Assembly (NCBI GenBank): GCA_036637375.1
Contig: JAVWMQ010000001.1
Span: 1-64,000 of the forward strand
DNA length: 64,000 nt
Source: JAVWMQ01 sp036637375
GTDB taxonomy: Bacteria; Bacillota; Clostridia; Peptostreptococcales; Anaerovoracaceae
Direction of reading: 5' to 3'
Each line of letters opens with the position of its first letter. Within the stretch, counting starts at the first letter, position 1. The notes under the pieces were generated by a model. It searched no databases. It saw only the letters and a program-made list of their open reading frames with translations, and was not told where the DNA came from. This document shows, piece after piece, positions 36,232-44,781 of the stretch. Made by a program: the position numbers and the translations under genes.

Positions 36232-37320
36232 ATGAGCGAATTTCCTAAGTTAGTTGTAGATCTAAAAAAACTAGAAAACAATGTTAAACAGATCAAAAAA
36301 AGATGTGAAGCATGTGGTATTGAAATTGCAGGAGTTATTAAAGGTTGCAGTGGTATACCAGAATGTGCAAAAGTATATGCAGAATCTGGAGCAAAATTCA
36401 TTGCATCATCTAGGCTTGATCAAATAGAAAAAATTACAGAATTTGGAGTAACAACGCCAAAGATGTTAATTAGAATACCTATGAAAAGTGAAATCAAAGA
36501 TGCAATTAGGCTTACAGATATTAGTTTAAATAGTGAAATTGAGGTTTTAAAAGAACTAGACAAAGAGGCTAAATTGCAAAACAAAAAGCACAAGGTGATA
36601 CTGATGGTTGACCTTGGCGATTTAAGAGAAGGTTTTTGGAAAAAAGAAGAACTTTTAGAGGCCGCATTAATGGTGGAAAACCAACTGGAAAACCTTGAAC
36701 TTGCTGGAATTGGAACTAATTTAGGTTGTTATGGCGCTATTGCAGCTACAAAAGATAAATTAAATGAGCTTGTATTAGATGCAGAAATGATTGAGGCAAA
36801 AATTGGACGCAAGCTAGAATATATTTCTGGAGGAGCAACAACTTCACTGCCGAGAATTTTTGATGGTGATATGCCAGAACGTGTAAATCTACTTAGACTT
36901 GGGGAAAGCGTATTGCTAGGCAAAGACCTGCAAGATTTGTGGGGATATGATATGAGCTTTATGAATTTAGATGTATTTACTATTCAAGCAGAAATAATAG
37001 AGGTAAAGGATAAACCGACATATCCTGTTGGAGAAATTGTTGTTGATGCCTTTGGTTTTACTCCTGAATATGAAGATAGGGGGATTAGGAAACGAGCTTT
37101 GATAGGACTTGGCAAGGTAGACTATGCGTTTACAGATATGATTTACCCAAGGATTAAAGGTGTTGAAATCTTAGGAGCTTCTAGTGATCATACAATTTTA
37201 GACATTGAGGATGCAGAAGCTAAGTTAAATGTTGGAGATGTTTTGGATTTTGATGTTTGTTATGGATCTATGGTATATGTTACAAATTCACCCAATGTAA
37301 AGATTGAAATAAAGAAGTAA
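36232..37320 (+). CDS. PLP-dependent amino acid racemase, ornithine/alanine racemase-like
   Basis: A 362-residue fold-type III PLP protein. K37 in AGVIKGCSG is the expected PLP lysine, and the mid-protein motifs DLGDLREGFW and GIGTNLGCYG match the ornithine racemase (Orr)/YhfX-like group rather than the biosynthetic Alr. Ornithine racemase in Clostridia interconverts L- and D-ornithine for fermentation. Here no ornithine pathway genes are near; instead it follows two acyl-ligases with a 9-base gap and a strong AGGAGG site, so its substrate may be different. Confidence 0.8.
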   Translation: MSEFPKLVVDLKKLENNVKQIKKRCEACGIEIAGVIKGCSGIPECAKVYAESGAKFIASSRLDQIEKITEFGVTTPKMLIRIPMKSEIKDAIRLTDISLNSEIEVLKELDKEAKLQNKKHKVILMVDLGDLREGFWKKEELLEAALMVENQLENLELAGIGTNLGCYGAIAATKDKLNELVLDAEMIEAKIGRKLEYISGGATTSLPRIFDGDMPERVNLLRLGESVLLGKDLQDLWGYDMSFMNLDVFTIQAEIIEVKDKPTYPVGEIVVDAFGFTPEYEDRGIRKRALIGLGKVDYAFTDMIYPRIKGVEILGASSDHTILDIEDAEAKLNVGDVLDFDVCYGSMVYVTNSPNVKIEIKK

Positions 37321-37321
37321 A

Positions 37322-37350
37322 TTGACAAAATTGTGAGATTCTTATATAAT
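37322..37350 (+). promoter_or_regulatory. Consensus promoter of the greA-lysS operon
   Basis: A perfect TTGACA-17 bases-TATAAT promoter starting right after the racemase stop codon. Confidence 0.93.
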
Positions 37351-37387
37351 GAAGCGATACGACCATAGGTTGAAAGGAGAAGTGATT

Positions 37388-37864
37388 ATGCAAGAAGTAG
37401 TACTATTAACCAAAGAAGGGTTAGAAAAAATAAAAGAAGAATATGATCTTCACGTTTCTGTCACACGTAAACAAATTGCTGAGAGAATTAAAGAAGCTAG
37501 AGAGTTTGGTGATATTTCGGAAAATGCAGAATATGATGCAGCTAAGAATGAACAGGCGGAGCTTGAAGAAAGAATTAATAAACTAGAAAACATGATGCGT
37601 AATGCAAAGATTATCGAAGAAGGCGCATCAGAAGGTGGAAGAGTAAATATAGGTAGCATCGTTACTCTAAAAGAAGGCAGACATAAAGAAACAGTTGAAT
37701 TTATGATTGTAGGTTCAACAGAAGCCGATCCATTTGAAGGTAAGATTTCAAACGAGTCAGCAGTTGGAGCAGCATTGCTTGGTGCTAAAGTTGGTGAAAA
37801 AGTTGAAGTTGAAGTTCCAGATGGAAAAATTAAGTATGAAGTTATTAGTATAAATAAAAGATAA
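37388..37864 (+). CDS. greA: Transcription elongation factor GreA
   Basis: A 158-residue factor that rescues backtracked RNA polymerase by stimulating transcript cleavage. The N-terminal coiled coil carries the acidic tip (EFGDISENAEYDAAK) and the C-terminal FKBP-like domain follows. The true start is the ATG at 37388 with an AAAGGAG site. An in-frame ATG at 37349 lies inside the -10 element and cannot be used. lysS follows after 12 bases, a common Clostridial order. Confidence 0.96.
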   Translation: MQEVVLLTKEGLEKIKEEYDLHVSVTRKQIAERIKEAREFGDISENAEYDAAKNEQAELEERINKLENMMRNAKIIEEGASEGGRVNIGSIVTLKEGRHKETVEFMIVGSTEADPFEGKISNESAVGAALLGAKVGEKVEVEVPDGKIKYEVISINKR

Positions 37865-37876
37865 GAGGTATTTAAA

Positions 37877-39847
37877 ATGAGCGAAGAAAACAGAACAGTA
37901 AATCCTGAAGCTGAGGAATTTACAGCCGAAGAATTAACAGAACAAAGAAGGATTAGACGTGAAAAGCTCAAGAAACTTCAAGATGCAGGTAGAAATCCAT
38001 TTGTAGTTGAAAAGTGGAATGCTGCTGACTATAGCGTAGATATCAAAGAGAACTTTGATGATATGGAAGGCAAAGAAGTATCTTGTGCAGGCCGTATCAT
38101 GGCCAAACGTGACATGGGTAAGGCTTCATTTATTGACATTCAGGACAGATATGGTAGAATCCAGTGCTATGTTCGTAAGGATGCAATAGGCGAAGAAGAA
38201 TACGAATGGTTTAAGACTTACGACATTGGTGATATCGTTGGTATTGAAGGAGAAGTTTTCAAGACAAGACATGGAGAAATCTCAATCAAGACTAGCGTTC
38301 TTAAACTATTATCTAAGTCTTTGCAGGTACTACCAAATAAATGGCAGGGTTTAAAAGATACAGATATGAGATATCGTCAGAGATATGTTGATTTAATTAT
38401 GAATCAAGATGTTAGAGATATGTTCTATAAGAGATCAATTATCGTAAAAGAAATCAAAAAAGTTCTTGAAGACGATTTTGGATACTTAGAAGTTGATACA
38501 CCAATATTGACAACTATTGCAGGTGGTGCAAATGCTAGACCATTTAATACACACCACAATACGCTTGATATTGATATGAAAATGCGTATTTCAAACGAAC
38601 TATATCTAAAGAGATTAGTTGTTGGTGGTCTTGATAGAGTTTATGAAATGGGCAAAATGTTCAGAAATGAAGGTATGGATAGAAACCATAACCCAGAGTT
38701 CACTTCAATGGAATGTTACATGGCATACGAAGACATGGAAAAAACAATGGAAGTAACTGAACAGGTTGTTTCTAAGGCTGCTATGAAGGTAAACGGAACA
38801 ATGAAGATCAACTACCAAGGTAAAGAGTTTGACTTAACTCCTCCATGGAACAAACTAGACATGGGAGATGCTGTTAAACAGGTTACTGGTGTTGACTTCA
38901 CAAAAATCATAACAGACGAAGAAGCTAGAAAAGCAGCAATTGGATATGGAATGGAAGAGGAAGAAGTAAGAGACTGGACTAGAGGTAAGATTTTGGCAGA
39001 AATGTTTGAAGAATACTGCGAAGATGCTCCAGGGCTTCTTGATGGGCCTGTATTTGTAACAGGACATCCAGTAGAAATTTCACCTTTGGCAAAGAGAGAT
39101 CCTGAAGATCCAAGAATTACTAGAAGATTTGAAGCATACATCAATGGATGGGAAATTGCAAATGCATTCTCTGAGCTTAATGACCCAATTGATCAGTATG
39201 AAAGATTTAAAGAACAGCAAGCTCAGTTAGATGATGGTACTGATGATGAAGCACATCCAATGGATGAAGACTTTGTAAATGCTTTAGAAGTAGGACTACC
39301 TCCAACAGGTGGACTTGGAATTGGTATTGACAGAGTTATCATGCTTATTACAGATGCTGCTTCAATTAGGGATATTATTTTATTCCCAACAATGAAGCCA
39401 ATCGGAGCTCCTGATAATGCAAAAAAAGCAGAAAAAGTTGTTTCAGCAGAAAAAGTAGTATCAGAAAAGATTGATTTTTCTAAAGTTAAAATCGAACCAC
39501 TTTTTGAAGAAATGGTAGATTTTGAGACTTTTGCGAAGTCTGATTACAGAGCGGTAAAGGTAAAAGCTTGTGAAGCAGTTGAAAAGAGTAAAAAACTTTT
39601 AAAATTTGTTTTAGATGATGGAAGTGGCGTAGATCGTGTGATTTTAAGTGGAATTCATGAGTACTACAAGCCAGAAGAATTGGTTGGAAAGACTTGCATA
39701 ACAATCACAAACCTACCTCCAAGACCAATGATGGGTATTGATTCTTGTGGAATGTTGATTTCAGCAGTACATGAAGAAGATGGACGTGAAGGTCTTAACC
39801 TTTTGATGGTAGATGATAGAATTCCAGCAGGAGCAAAGCTTTACTAG
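37877..39847 (+). CDS. lysS: Lysyl-tRNA synthetase fused to a C-terminal tRNA-binding domain
   Basis: A 656-residue class II lysyl-tRNA synthetase. Residues 1-~515 are a full LysS with an OB-fold anticodon domain and class II motifs (MFRNEGMDRNHNPEFT for motif 2, GGLGIGIDRV for motif 3). An alanine/lysine/valine linker (about 516-531, with EKVVSAEKVVSEK) then leads to about 110 further residues that match the Trbp111/EMAPII-type tRNA-binding domain found at the end of many MetG proteins (LSGIHEYYKPEELVGK, PRPMMGIDSCGML). Usual LysS proteins stop near 500 residues. The added domain should strengthen tRNA binding. Confidence 0.94.
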   Translation: MSEENRTVNPEAEEFTAEELTEQRRIRREKLKKLQDAGRNPFVVEKWNAADYSVDIKENFDDMEGKEVSCAGRIMAKRDMGKASFIDIQDRYGRIQCYVRKDAIGEEEYEWFKTYDIGDIVGIEGEVFKTRHGEISIKTSVLKLLSKSLQVLPNKWQGLKDTDMRYRQRYVDLIMNQDVRDMFYKRSIIVKEIKKVLEDDFGYLEVDTPILTTIAGGANARPFNTHHNTLDIDMKMRISNELYLKRLVVGGLDRVYEMGKMFRNEGMDRNHNPEFTSMECYMAYEDMEKTMEVTEQVVSKAAMKVNGTMKINYQGKEFDLTPPWNKLDMGDAVKQVTGVDFTKIITDEEARKAAIGYGMEEEEVRDWTRGKILAEMFEEYCEDAPGLLDGPVFVTGHPVEISPLAKRDPEDPRITRRFEAYINGWEIANAFSELNDPIDQYERFKEQQAQLDDGTDDEAHPMDEDFVNALEVGLPPTGGLGIGIDRVIMLITDAASIRDIILFPTMKPIGAPDNAKKAEKVVSAEKVVSEKIDFSKVKIEPLFEEMVDFETFAKSDYRAVKVKACEAVEKSKKLLKFVLDDGSGVDRVILSGIHEYYKPEELVGKTCITITNLPPRPMMGIDSCGMLISAVHEEDGREGLNLLMVDDRIPAGAKLY

Positions 39848-39884
39848 AACTTACTGTTTATAACAACATGTTTTATAAAAATAT

Positions 39885-39920
39885 ACAGCGACAATTTCGT
39901 AGAGGAATTGTCGCTGTTTT
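39885..39920 (+). terminator. Bidirectional terminator after lysS
   Basis: A perfect 12-bp stem ACAGCGACAATT/AATTGTCGCTGT, a 9-base loop and TTTT. On the minus strand the stem is followed by a T-rich tract, so it also ends the convergent flavoprotein gene. Confidence 0.88.
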
Positions 39921-39956
39921 GCAAATAAAATCAAGTGAGGAATTGGCTTGTATATT

Positions 39957-41309
39957 TTATTTCTTTGGTTTTACATTATCTATGACTTTTTGATAAGGTG
40001 CACAAATGAATTCTGACATTTTACTTTGCATCTTTTTTTGTAGTTTAGGAGATTTCATCATTAGTCCTAAGCACTTCATAAAAAACATCATACCCTTCTT
40101 TTTGTGAGGAAAGTCGTATATTCCGTTGGCCTTATAAAACTTATGATCAGCTTGCATCAAACCTTGCATAAGGTAGACAAGGTCACGAAATATTTTGGAG
40201 CCTCCCACACCGTAAAAGTTTGGAGGCTGTTTTAAACTATTTGATAGTGCGAAGTCAAGAGTCTTTGCTAGGTTTGAGATTTCATTTGTAGTAGAACCTT
40301 CATCACCAGCTACACCACAAAAGTACATGCCGCTAACGTTAGCTCTGGCTTCAACTATCATTTGCAGATTAGCTTCCTGGCTATAGTTTCCGCTAATGAT
40401 ATATCCTGTTGCTTTACCTGTTGTAAGGGTTCTGTGTCCATTGCAAAATTGACGATCATCATAACATTTCATACTTGAATGTGTAAAATGATTTTCTATT
40501 GTAAATGCAAGGATAATACCATCAGCATTTTGTATTTCATTTCTGAGAAGATCTTCAAAATTGTCATTATATACGCATTTCTCGCTAATAGCACATTGCA
40601 TACAGCCAAGGCAACCGCCCTTAAAAGGGAAATCTCTAATGTTAATTTCACGAACTGGGTAGGCGGAAGCGTGTTTGAAATCTAAGATCATATTGTTTAG
40701 GTTTTCATCACTTTGCGAAGCGTTAGTTACAAGTACTATATCTTTGTCAGATTTCTTGGGTATATCATCAAGGGATGAAATGTAGGTGGTATGAGCAACT
40801 CTATTTGCTGAAGGTTTACCTTGTTTAAAAATATCGTTTTTAATATCAAATAATATTTTATCAAAAAAACAATCGGCTTCAAATTGCCCACTTTCTGATT
40901 GCAGATCATCCATATCGGCAGATAGGCTGCTTAGGTATCGAAAACCTAAATCATATGCGTTTTCTTCAATGAATTTAAGTGCGGTAACATCGTAAAAATG
41001 CTTTGATGTGGTAATCTGAGCGCAGTATTTTTGTGAAAGAGGGAGTTGTTTCTCTTTTAAAATCTCAATGAAACGGTGAACTTGAGATGGTGCTATAAAA
41101 GTATAAACTGGATAGCAAAAAACAATTAAATCAGCATTTGTTATTGCTGCTTCAGCCTTTGTAAAATCTTTTTCAAGGGACTTTATTTGTTGCCCGATAT
41201 TAAGGTATGTATAGTTGTTTGCTGGATAACGCTTTTCGATATATTGAGCGGTTTTAATAGTAACGCTATTTTTGCCCTTAGGGCTTCCGTTTAAGAATAA
41301 TATGTTCAT
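39957..41309 (-). CDS. Tandem flavodoxin-like protein with iron-sulfur flavoprotein domain
   Basis: A 450-residue protein with two flavodoxin-like NAD(P)H-oxidoreductase domains. The first (1-~170) begins MNILFLNGSPKGKNSVT, a flavin phosphate-binding pattern. The second (~188-360) carries a compact cysteine motif C233, C236, C239 and C245, the arrangement that binds the 4Fe-4S cluster of Isf-type iron-sulfur flavoproteins. A basic, methionine-rich tail (about 385-450) follows. Electron transfer or reductive detoxification is plausible; the partner is unknown. It has a GGAGTAAG site and its own minus-strand promoter. Confidence 0.82.
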   Translation of the reverse strand: MNILFLNGSPKGKNSVTIKTAQYIEKRYPANNYTYLNIGQQIKSLEKDFTKAEAAITNADLIVFCYPVYTFIAPSQVHRFIEILKEKQLPLSQKYCAQITTSKHFYDVTALKFIEENAYDLGFRYLSSLSADMDDLQSESGQFEADCFFDKILFDIKNDIFKQGKPSANRVAHTTYISSLDDIPKKSDKDIVLVTNASQSDENLNNMILDFKHASAYPVREINIRDFPFKGGCLGCMQCAISEKCVYNDNFEDLLRNEIQNADGIILAFTIENHFTHSSMKCYDDRQFCNGHRTLTTGKATGYIISGNYSQEANLQMIVEARANVSGMYFCGVAGDEGSTTNEISNLAKTLDFALSNSLKQPPNFYGVGGSKIFRDLVYLMQGLMQADHKFYKANGIYDFPHKKKGMMFFMKCLGLMMKSPKLQKKMQSKMSEFICAPYQKVIDNVKPKK

Positions 41310-41342
41310 TGCTCTTACTCCATTCTTGTTGATGACTTTTTA

Positions 41343-41394
41343 TATAAACTAGTTTTTATAAACTAATTTTACTAGTGGGTATAGGATAATGCAA
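41343..41394 (-). promoter_or_regulatory. Promoter with downstream direct repeats for the flavoprotein gene
   Basis: On the minus strand TTGCAT (41394-41389) and TAAAAT (41371-41366) are 17 bases apart. Immediately past the -10 the 9-mer TAGTTTATA occurs twice (41365-41357 and 41351-41343), 14 bases apart, covering the expected transcription start. This is where a repressor would sit. Confidence 0.55.
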
Positions 41395-41408
41395 CAAAAT
41401 GATTCATT

Positions 41409-41430
41409 AACCTTAAGAATTCTTAAGGTT
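41409..41430. promoter_or_regulatory. 22-bp perfect palindrome upstream of the cysteine peptidase gene
   Basis: Half-site AACCTTAAGAA followed directly by its exact reverse complement. It lies 86 bases before the peptidase start, in the divergent region. It is not followed by a T-tract, so it looks like a protein binding site and not a terminator. A TATAGT at 41485-41490 is a possible -10 for the peptidase. Confidence 0.5.
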
Positions 41431-41516
41431 TCCTGCTATATCTTGTAAATGGATAGTTGGTGTGATAAACTCAATGAAATGGATTATAGTTATTCATATA
41501 GGAGTAGGAGGGTGAA

Positions 41517-43106
41517 ATGAATAAGAAAAAGATTGTAGCGTCTATAGCTCTTTCGGCGTTGATGCTAACTTCTATGGTTCCAACAGTTTCTCTAGCTGGG
41601 AATGTAAATTCCCTTGATGACAGCAAAATACATGAAGTTGGAAGTATAGAAAAGAATGGAGATAGACGAGGATTTAGATATCAAAATGCTGATATTTTAA
41701 AACCAGTAATGGGTAAAACTAAGGGTATGGGACTTCCAAGTACATACAACTTAGCACTTAGAAATGAATCAACAAAGGTCAAAAATCAAGGTGCTTATGG
41801 AACATGTTGGACTTTTGGCGCAATATCTTCTCTTGAATCAGGATTGATCAAGGCTGGTAATGCAACAAGTGATATTGATTTATCAGAGCATCATTTGGCA
41901 TACTTTGGTTACAAAGGCAGTAATAGCGGAGTTAAGAGTACATATGCAGGCAAAGATACTATGTTAACATATGTAGATGATGATATTTATATGATCGGTG
42001 GAAGCAGAATTATTTCTGTGCCGGCACTTGCAAGATGGTATGGAGCCGTTGATGAACAGGATGCGCCATACACTGAAGAACTAAAGGATTTATCAACATC
42101 ATTAAGTACTAAAAGTACAATTAAGCTTGAAGATGCTGACTACTTGCCAGAACCAATAACTAAGGTGGGTAAGAAAAAGAAGGTTGCTTTAGATAAAGCT
42201 GCAACAGAAATTATGAAACGTTATATAATGGATAAAGGTGCTCTAAGTGCTGGATACTATGCGACTTCTGAGGATAAACAGTTTGAAGGAAAGGATCCAT
42301 TCTTTAACGACACCAAAAATACGCAGTATTGTAATGAAAATATTACTGCCAATCATGAAGTATCAATAGTTGGTTGGGATGATAATATGAAAAAAGAAGA
42401 TTTTAAAACAGCTAAAGGCAAAATCCCTGAGGGTGATGGAGCCTGGATTGTAAAGAATAGCTGGGGAGAAGACTTTGGTGACAAAGGGTATTTCTATATG
42501 TCTTATTATGATGCAAATATTGTAGAACCTACTTTCTTTGATGGTGAGAAGGTTAAGTATGAAGGAAGTAATACTAAACACGCAAAGAATACTATTTATC
42601 AGTATGATGGAGTTGGAGCTGGAGATGCATCATTAATATACGAAAAAAGGGTTAAAGGTGCAAATATATTTACAGCGAGAAGTGATGAAAAGATCAACTC
42701 TGCAGGCACATATACTATAGGTGCAAATTCAACTGTAAATGTATCAGTTTATTTGAACCCATCAAAAACTAGCCCAGAAAAAGGGAAGCTATTATTAAAA
42801 AAATCTTTTAAAGAAGAGTTTGCAGGATACCATACTTTGGAATTTGATACTACTTTGGATATTCCAAAGGGAAGCAAATTTTCTGTAATTGTTGAATCAT
42901 ACTATATGGAAAATGGAAAGAAAATGTATAGCTTGCCATTTGAAGTGAAAAACGTTAGATATGACATCAATAATTACGTTAAACTTGATTACAGCAAGGG
43001 TCAAAGTGCTGTATTAACAGGTTCTAAATGGGTAGATGTAAAGTCAATGAAAAATGTTCAAAAGGATTACAAAATGGGTAATGCAACAATTAAATTATTT
43101 GGATAG
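41517..43106 (+). CDS. Secreted papain-like (C1A) cysteine peptidase
   Basis: A 529-residue exported peptidase. A signal peptide (about 1-27, ending VSLA) is followed by a C1A domain with the catalytic residues C97 (QGAYGTCWTFGAISS), H280 (ANHEVSIVGWD) and N314 (WIVKNSWGE). After about residue 345 comes a beta-rich C-terminal domain of some 180 residues, of the lectin-like kind often attached to such peptidases in anaerobes. No LPXTG or membrane anchor is seen, so it is probably released. The start has an excellent AGTAGGAGGGTG site. It is a single-gene unit. Confidence 0.9.
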   Translation: MNKKKIVASIALSALMLTSMVPTVSLAGNVNSLDDSKIHEVGSIEKNGDRRGFRYQNADILKPVMGKTKGMGLPSTYNLALRNESTKVKNQGAYGTCWTFGAISSLESGLIKAGNATSDIDLSEHHLAYFGYKGSNSGVKSTYAGKDTMLTYVDDDIYMIGGSRIISVPALARWYGAVDEQDAPYTEELKDLSTSLSTKSTIKLEDADYLPEPITKVGKKKKVALDKAATEIMKRYIMDKGALSAGYYATSEDKQFEGKDPFFNDTKNTQYCNENITANHEVSIVGWDDNMKKEDFKTAKGKIPEGDGAWIVKNSWGEDFGDKGYFYMSYYDANIVEPTFFDGEKVKYEGSNTKHAKNTIYQYDGVGAGDASLIYEKRVKGANIFTARSDEKINSAGTYTIGANSTVNVSVYLNPSKTSPEKGKLLLKKSFKEEFAGYHTLEFDTTLDIPKGSKFSVIVESYYMENGKKMYSLPFEVKNVRYDINNYVKLDYSKGQSAVLTGSKWVDVKSMKNVQKDYKMGNATIKLFG

Positions 43107-43132
43107 AAATAAACGGTAAATCTATTTCATAA

Positions 43133-43170
43133 AATCTCCCTCTTAGGCAATGTCTAAGGGGGAGATTGTT
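43133..43170 (+). terminator. Terminator after the cysteine peptidase gene
   Basis: A 14-bp stem (43133-43146 with 43154-43167, one wobble) with a 7-base loop; the tail GTTTAT is only weakly T-rich. Confidence 0.7.
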
Positions 43171-43264
43171 TATAAGATTATAATTTACCTTGATAATACT
43201 ATATTTTATTCTTTGAAATTACAAAGAATATCCCTGTAACTTGTTGTAATACCAAAAATATAGG

Positions 43265-43293
43265 TTGAGAATTCAACAAAAAACGTATATAAT
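43265..43293 (+). promoter_or_regulatory. Promoter of asnS
   Basis: TTGAGA and TATAAT separated by 17 bases, ending 34 bases before the start. No T-box leader is present. Confidence 0.75.
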
Positions 43294-43327
43294 TGATAGG
43301 TAATTTAAAAACGAAAGGATATTTAAG

Positions 43328-44719
43328 ATGAAAGATATAATGATTAAAGAGCTGTTTAGAAATTCAGACAAATTTGCGGACCAAGAAATCGTTGTTAGGG
43401 GCTGGATTAGAACAAATAGAGGCTCTAATAAATTTGGATTTATAGAACTAAACGATGGTTCATTTTTTAAATCTATGCAGGTTGTTTACGAATCAGAAAA
43501 TATACAAAATTTTGAAGAAATATCTAAAGCACCAATTTCAGCAGCATTAATGGTTAAGGGGATATTTACACTTACACCAGATGCAAAGCAGCCATTTGAA
43601 TTAAAGGCAAGTGAAGTGGTTATTGAAGCTGGCTCTGAATCAGATTATCCACTTCAAAAAAAGAGACATTCTTTGGAATATTTAAGAGAAATTGCACATT
43701 TAAGACCAAGAAGTAACACTTTTAGTGCAGTTTTTAGAGTTAGATCTTTGGTTGCTTATGCAATACACAAATTTTTCCAGGACAATAACTTTGTGTACGT
43801 TCATACTCCAATTATTACAGGAAGTGATGCTGAGGGTGCAGGAGAAATGTTTAGAGTAACAACTCTTGATATGGACAACCTTCCAATGGAAGATGGAAAA
43901 ATTAATTATAGCGAAGATTTCTTTGGTAAAGAAACAAGTTTGACTGTAAGTGGACAGCTAGAAGCTGAGATTTTTGCTCTTGCTTTTAGAAATGTATATA
44001 CTTTTGGTCCTACTTTTAGAGCAGAGAATTCAAATACAGCGAGACATGCATCTGAATTTTGGATGATAGAACCTGAAATTGCTTTTTGTGATTTAGCAGG
44101 AAATATGGAAGTTGCAGAAGCAATGATCAAATACATTATTAAATATGTTTTAGCAGAAGCACCAGAAGAAATGGAATTCTTTAATAATTTCATTGACAAA
44201 GGTCTAATTGATAGATTAAATGTAATTGTAAACTCAGAATTTGAAAGAGTTTCATATACAAAGGCTGTTGAAATCCTTCAAGCATCAGGAGAAGAATTCC
44301 AGTATCCAGTTGAATGGGGAATTGATTTACAGACAGAACATGAAAGATACTTAACAGAAAAAGTGTTCAAAAAACCAATATTTGTAACAGATTATCCAAA
44401 AGACATTAAAGCCTTCTATATGAGATTAAATGACGATGGCAAAACTGTTGCAGCTTGTGACTTATTAGTTCCAGGGGTTGGCGAAATTATTGGTGGAAGC
44501 CAGAGAGAAGAGCGTTTAGACGTTTTAAAAGAAAGAATGGCAGCTATGGATCTTAAAGAAGAAGATTACTGGTGGTATTTAGAACTAAGGAAGTACGGTG
44601 GTGTTAAACATGCAGGATACGGACTTGGATTCGAAAGAATGATTATGTACATAACAGGTATGAGCAATATTAGAGACGTACTACCATTCCCAAGAACACC
44701 AAAGACAGCAGAATTTTAA
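43328..44719 (+). CDS. asnS: Asparaginyl-tRNA synthetase
   Basis: A 463-residue class II synthetase that charges tRNA(Asn). The N-terminal OB-fold binds the anticodon (GWIRTNRGSNKFGFIELNDG region). Class II motif 2 is seen in FGPTFRAENSNTARH and motif 3 in GLGFERMIMYITG; REERLDVL also matches AsnS. Length is typical. It has its own promoter, an AAAGGA site and a terminator. Confidence 0.97.
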   Translation: MKDIMIKELFRNSDKFADQEIVVRGWIRTNRGSNKFGFIELNDGSFFKSMQVVYESENIQNFEEISKAPISAALMVKGIFTLTPDAKQPFELKASEVVIEAGSESDYPLQKKRHSLEYLREIAHLRPRSNTFSAVFRVRSLVAYAIHKFFQDNNFVYVHTPIITGSDAEGAGEMFRVTTLDMDNLPMEDGKINYSEDFFGKETSLTVSGQLEAEIFALAFRNVYTFGPTFRAENSNTARHASEFWMIEPEIAFCDLAGNMEVAEAMIKYIIKYVLAEAPEEMEFFNNFIDKGLIDRLNVIVNSEFERVSYTKAVEILQASGEEFQYPVEWGIDLQTEHERYLTEKVFKKPIFVTDYPKDIKAFYMRLNDDGKTVAACDLLVPGVGEIIGGSQREERLDVLKERMAAMDLKEEDYWWYLELRKYGGVKHAGYGLGFERMIMYITGMSNIRDVLPFPRTPKTAEF

Positions 44720-44729
44720 ACATATAAAT

Positions 44730-44757
44730 GGGTGTCAGTAATCTGATGCCCTTTTTT
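44730..44757 (+). terminator. Terminator after asnS
   Basis: A 9-bp stem GGGTGTCAG/CTGATGCCC (two wobbles), tetraloop TAAT and six T residues. No separate promoter is visible between it and the serine dehydratase genes 25 bases later. Confidence 0.85.
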
Positions 44758-44781
44758 AAAAGGGTTTGATAAGGGGTAGTT

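Noticed and set aside
35208..36401. Long antisense reading frames opposite the second acyl-ligase gene
   Set aside because: They are shadows of the ligase frame, without ribosome binding sites or recognisable domains.
37349..37387. A longer greA start at 37349
   Set aside because: That ATG lies within the -10 element, so it is not part of the transcript.
37450..37971. A 173-codon antisense reading frame across greA and lysS
   Set aside because: It is a shadow of greA, very rich in Ser and Leu, and crosses the greA-lysS gap.
43107..43327. A T-box leader upstream of asnS
   Set aside because: The conserved T-box sequence and the antiterminator are absent; only a normal promoter is present.
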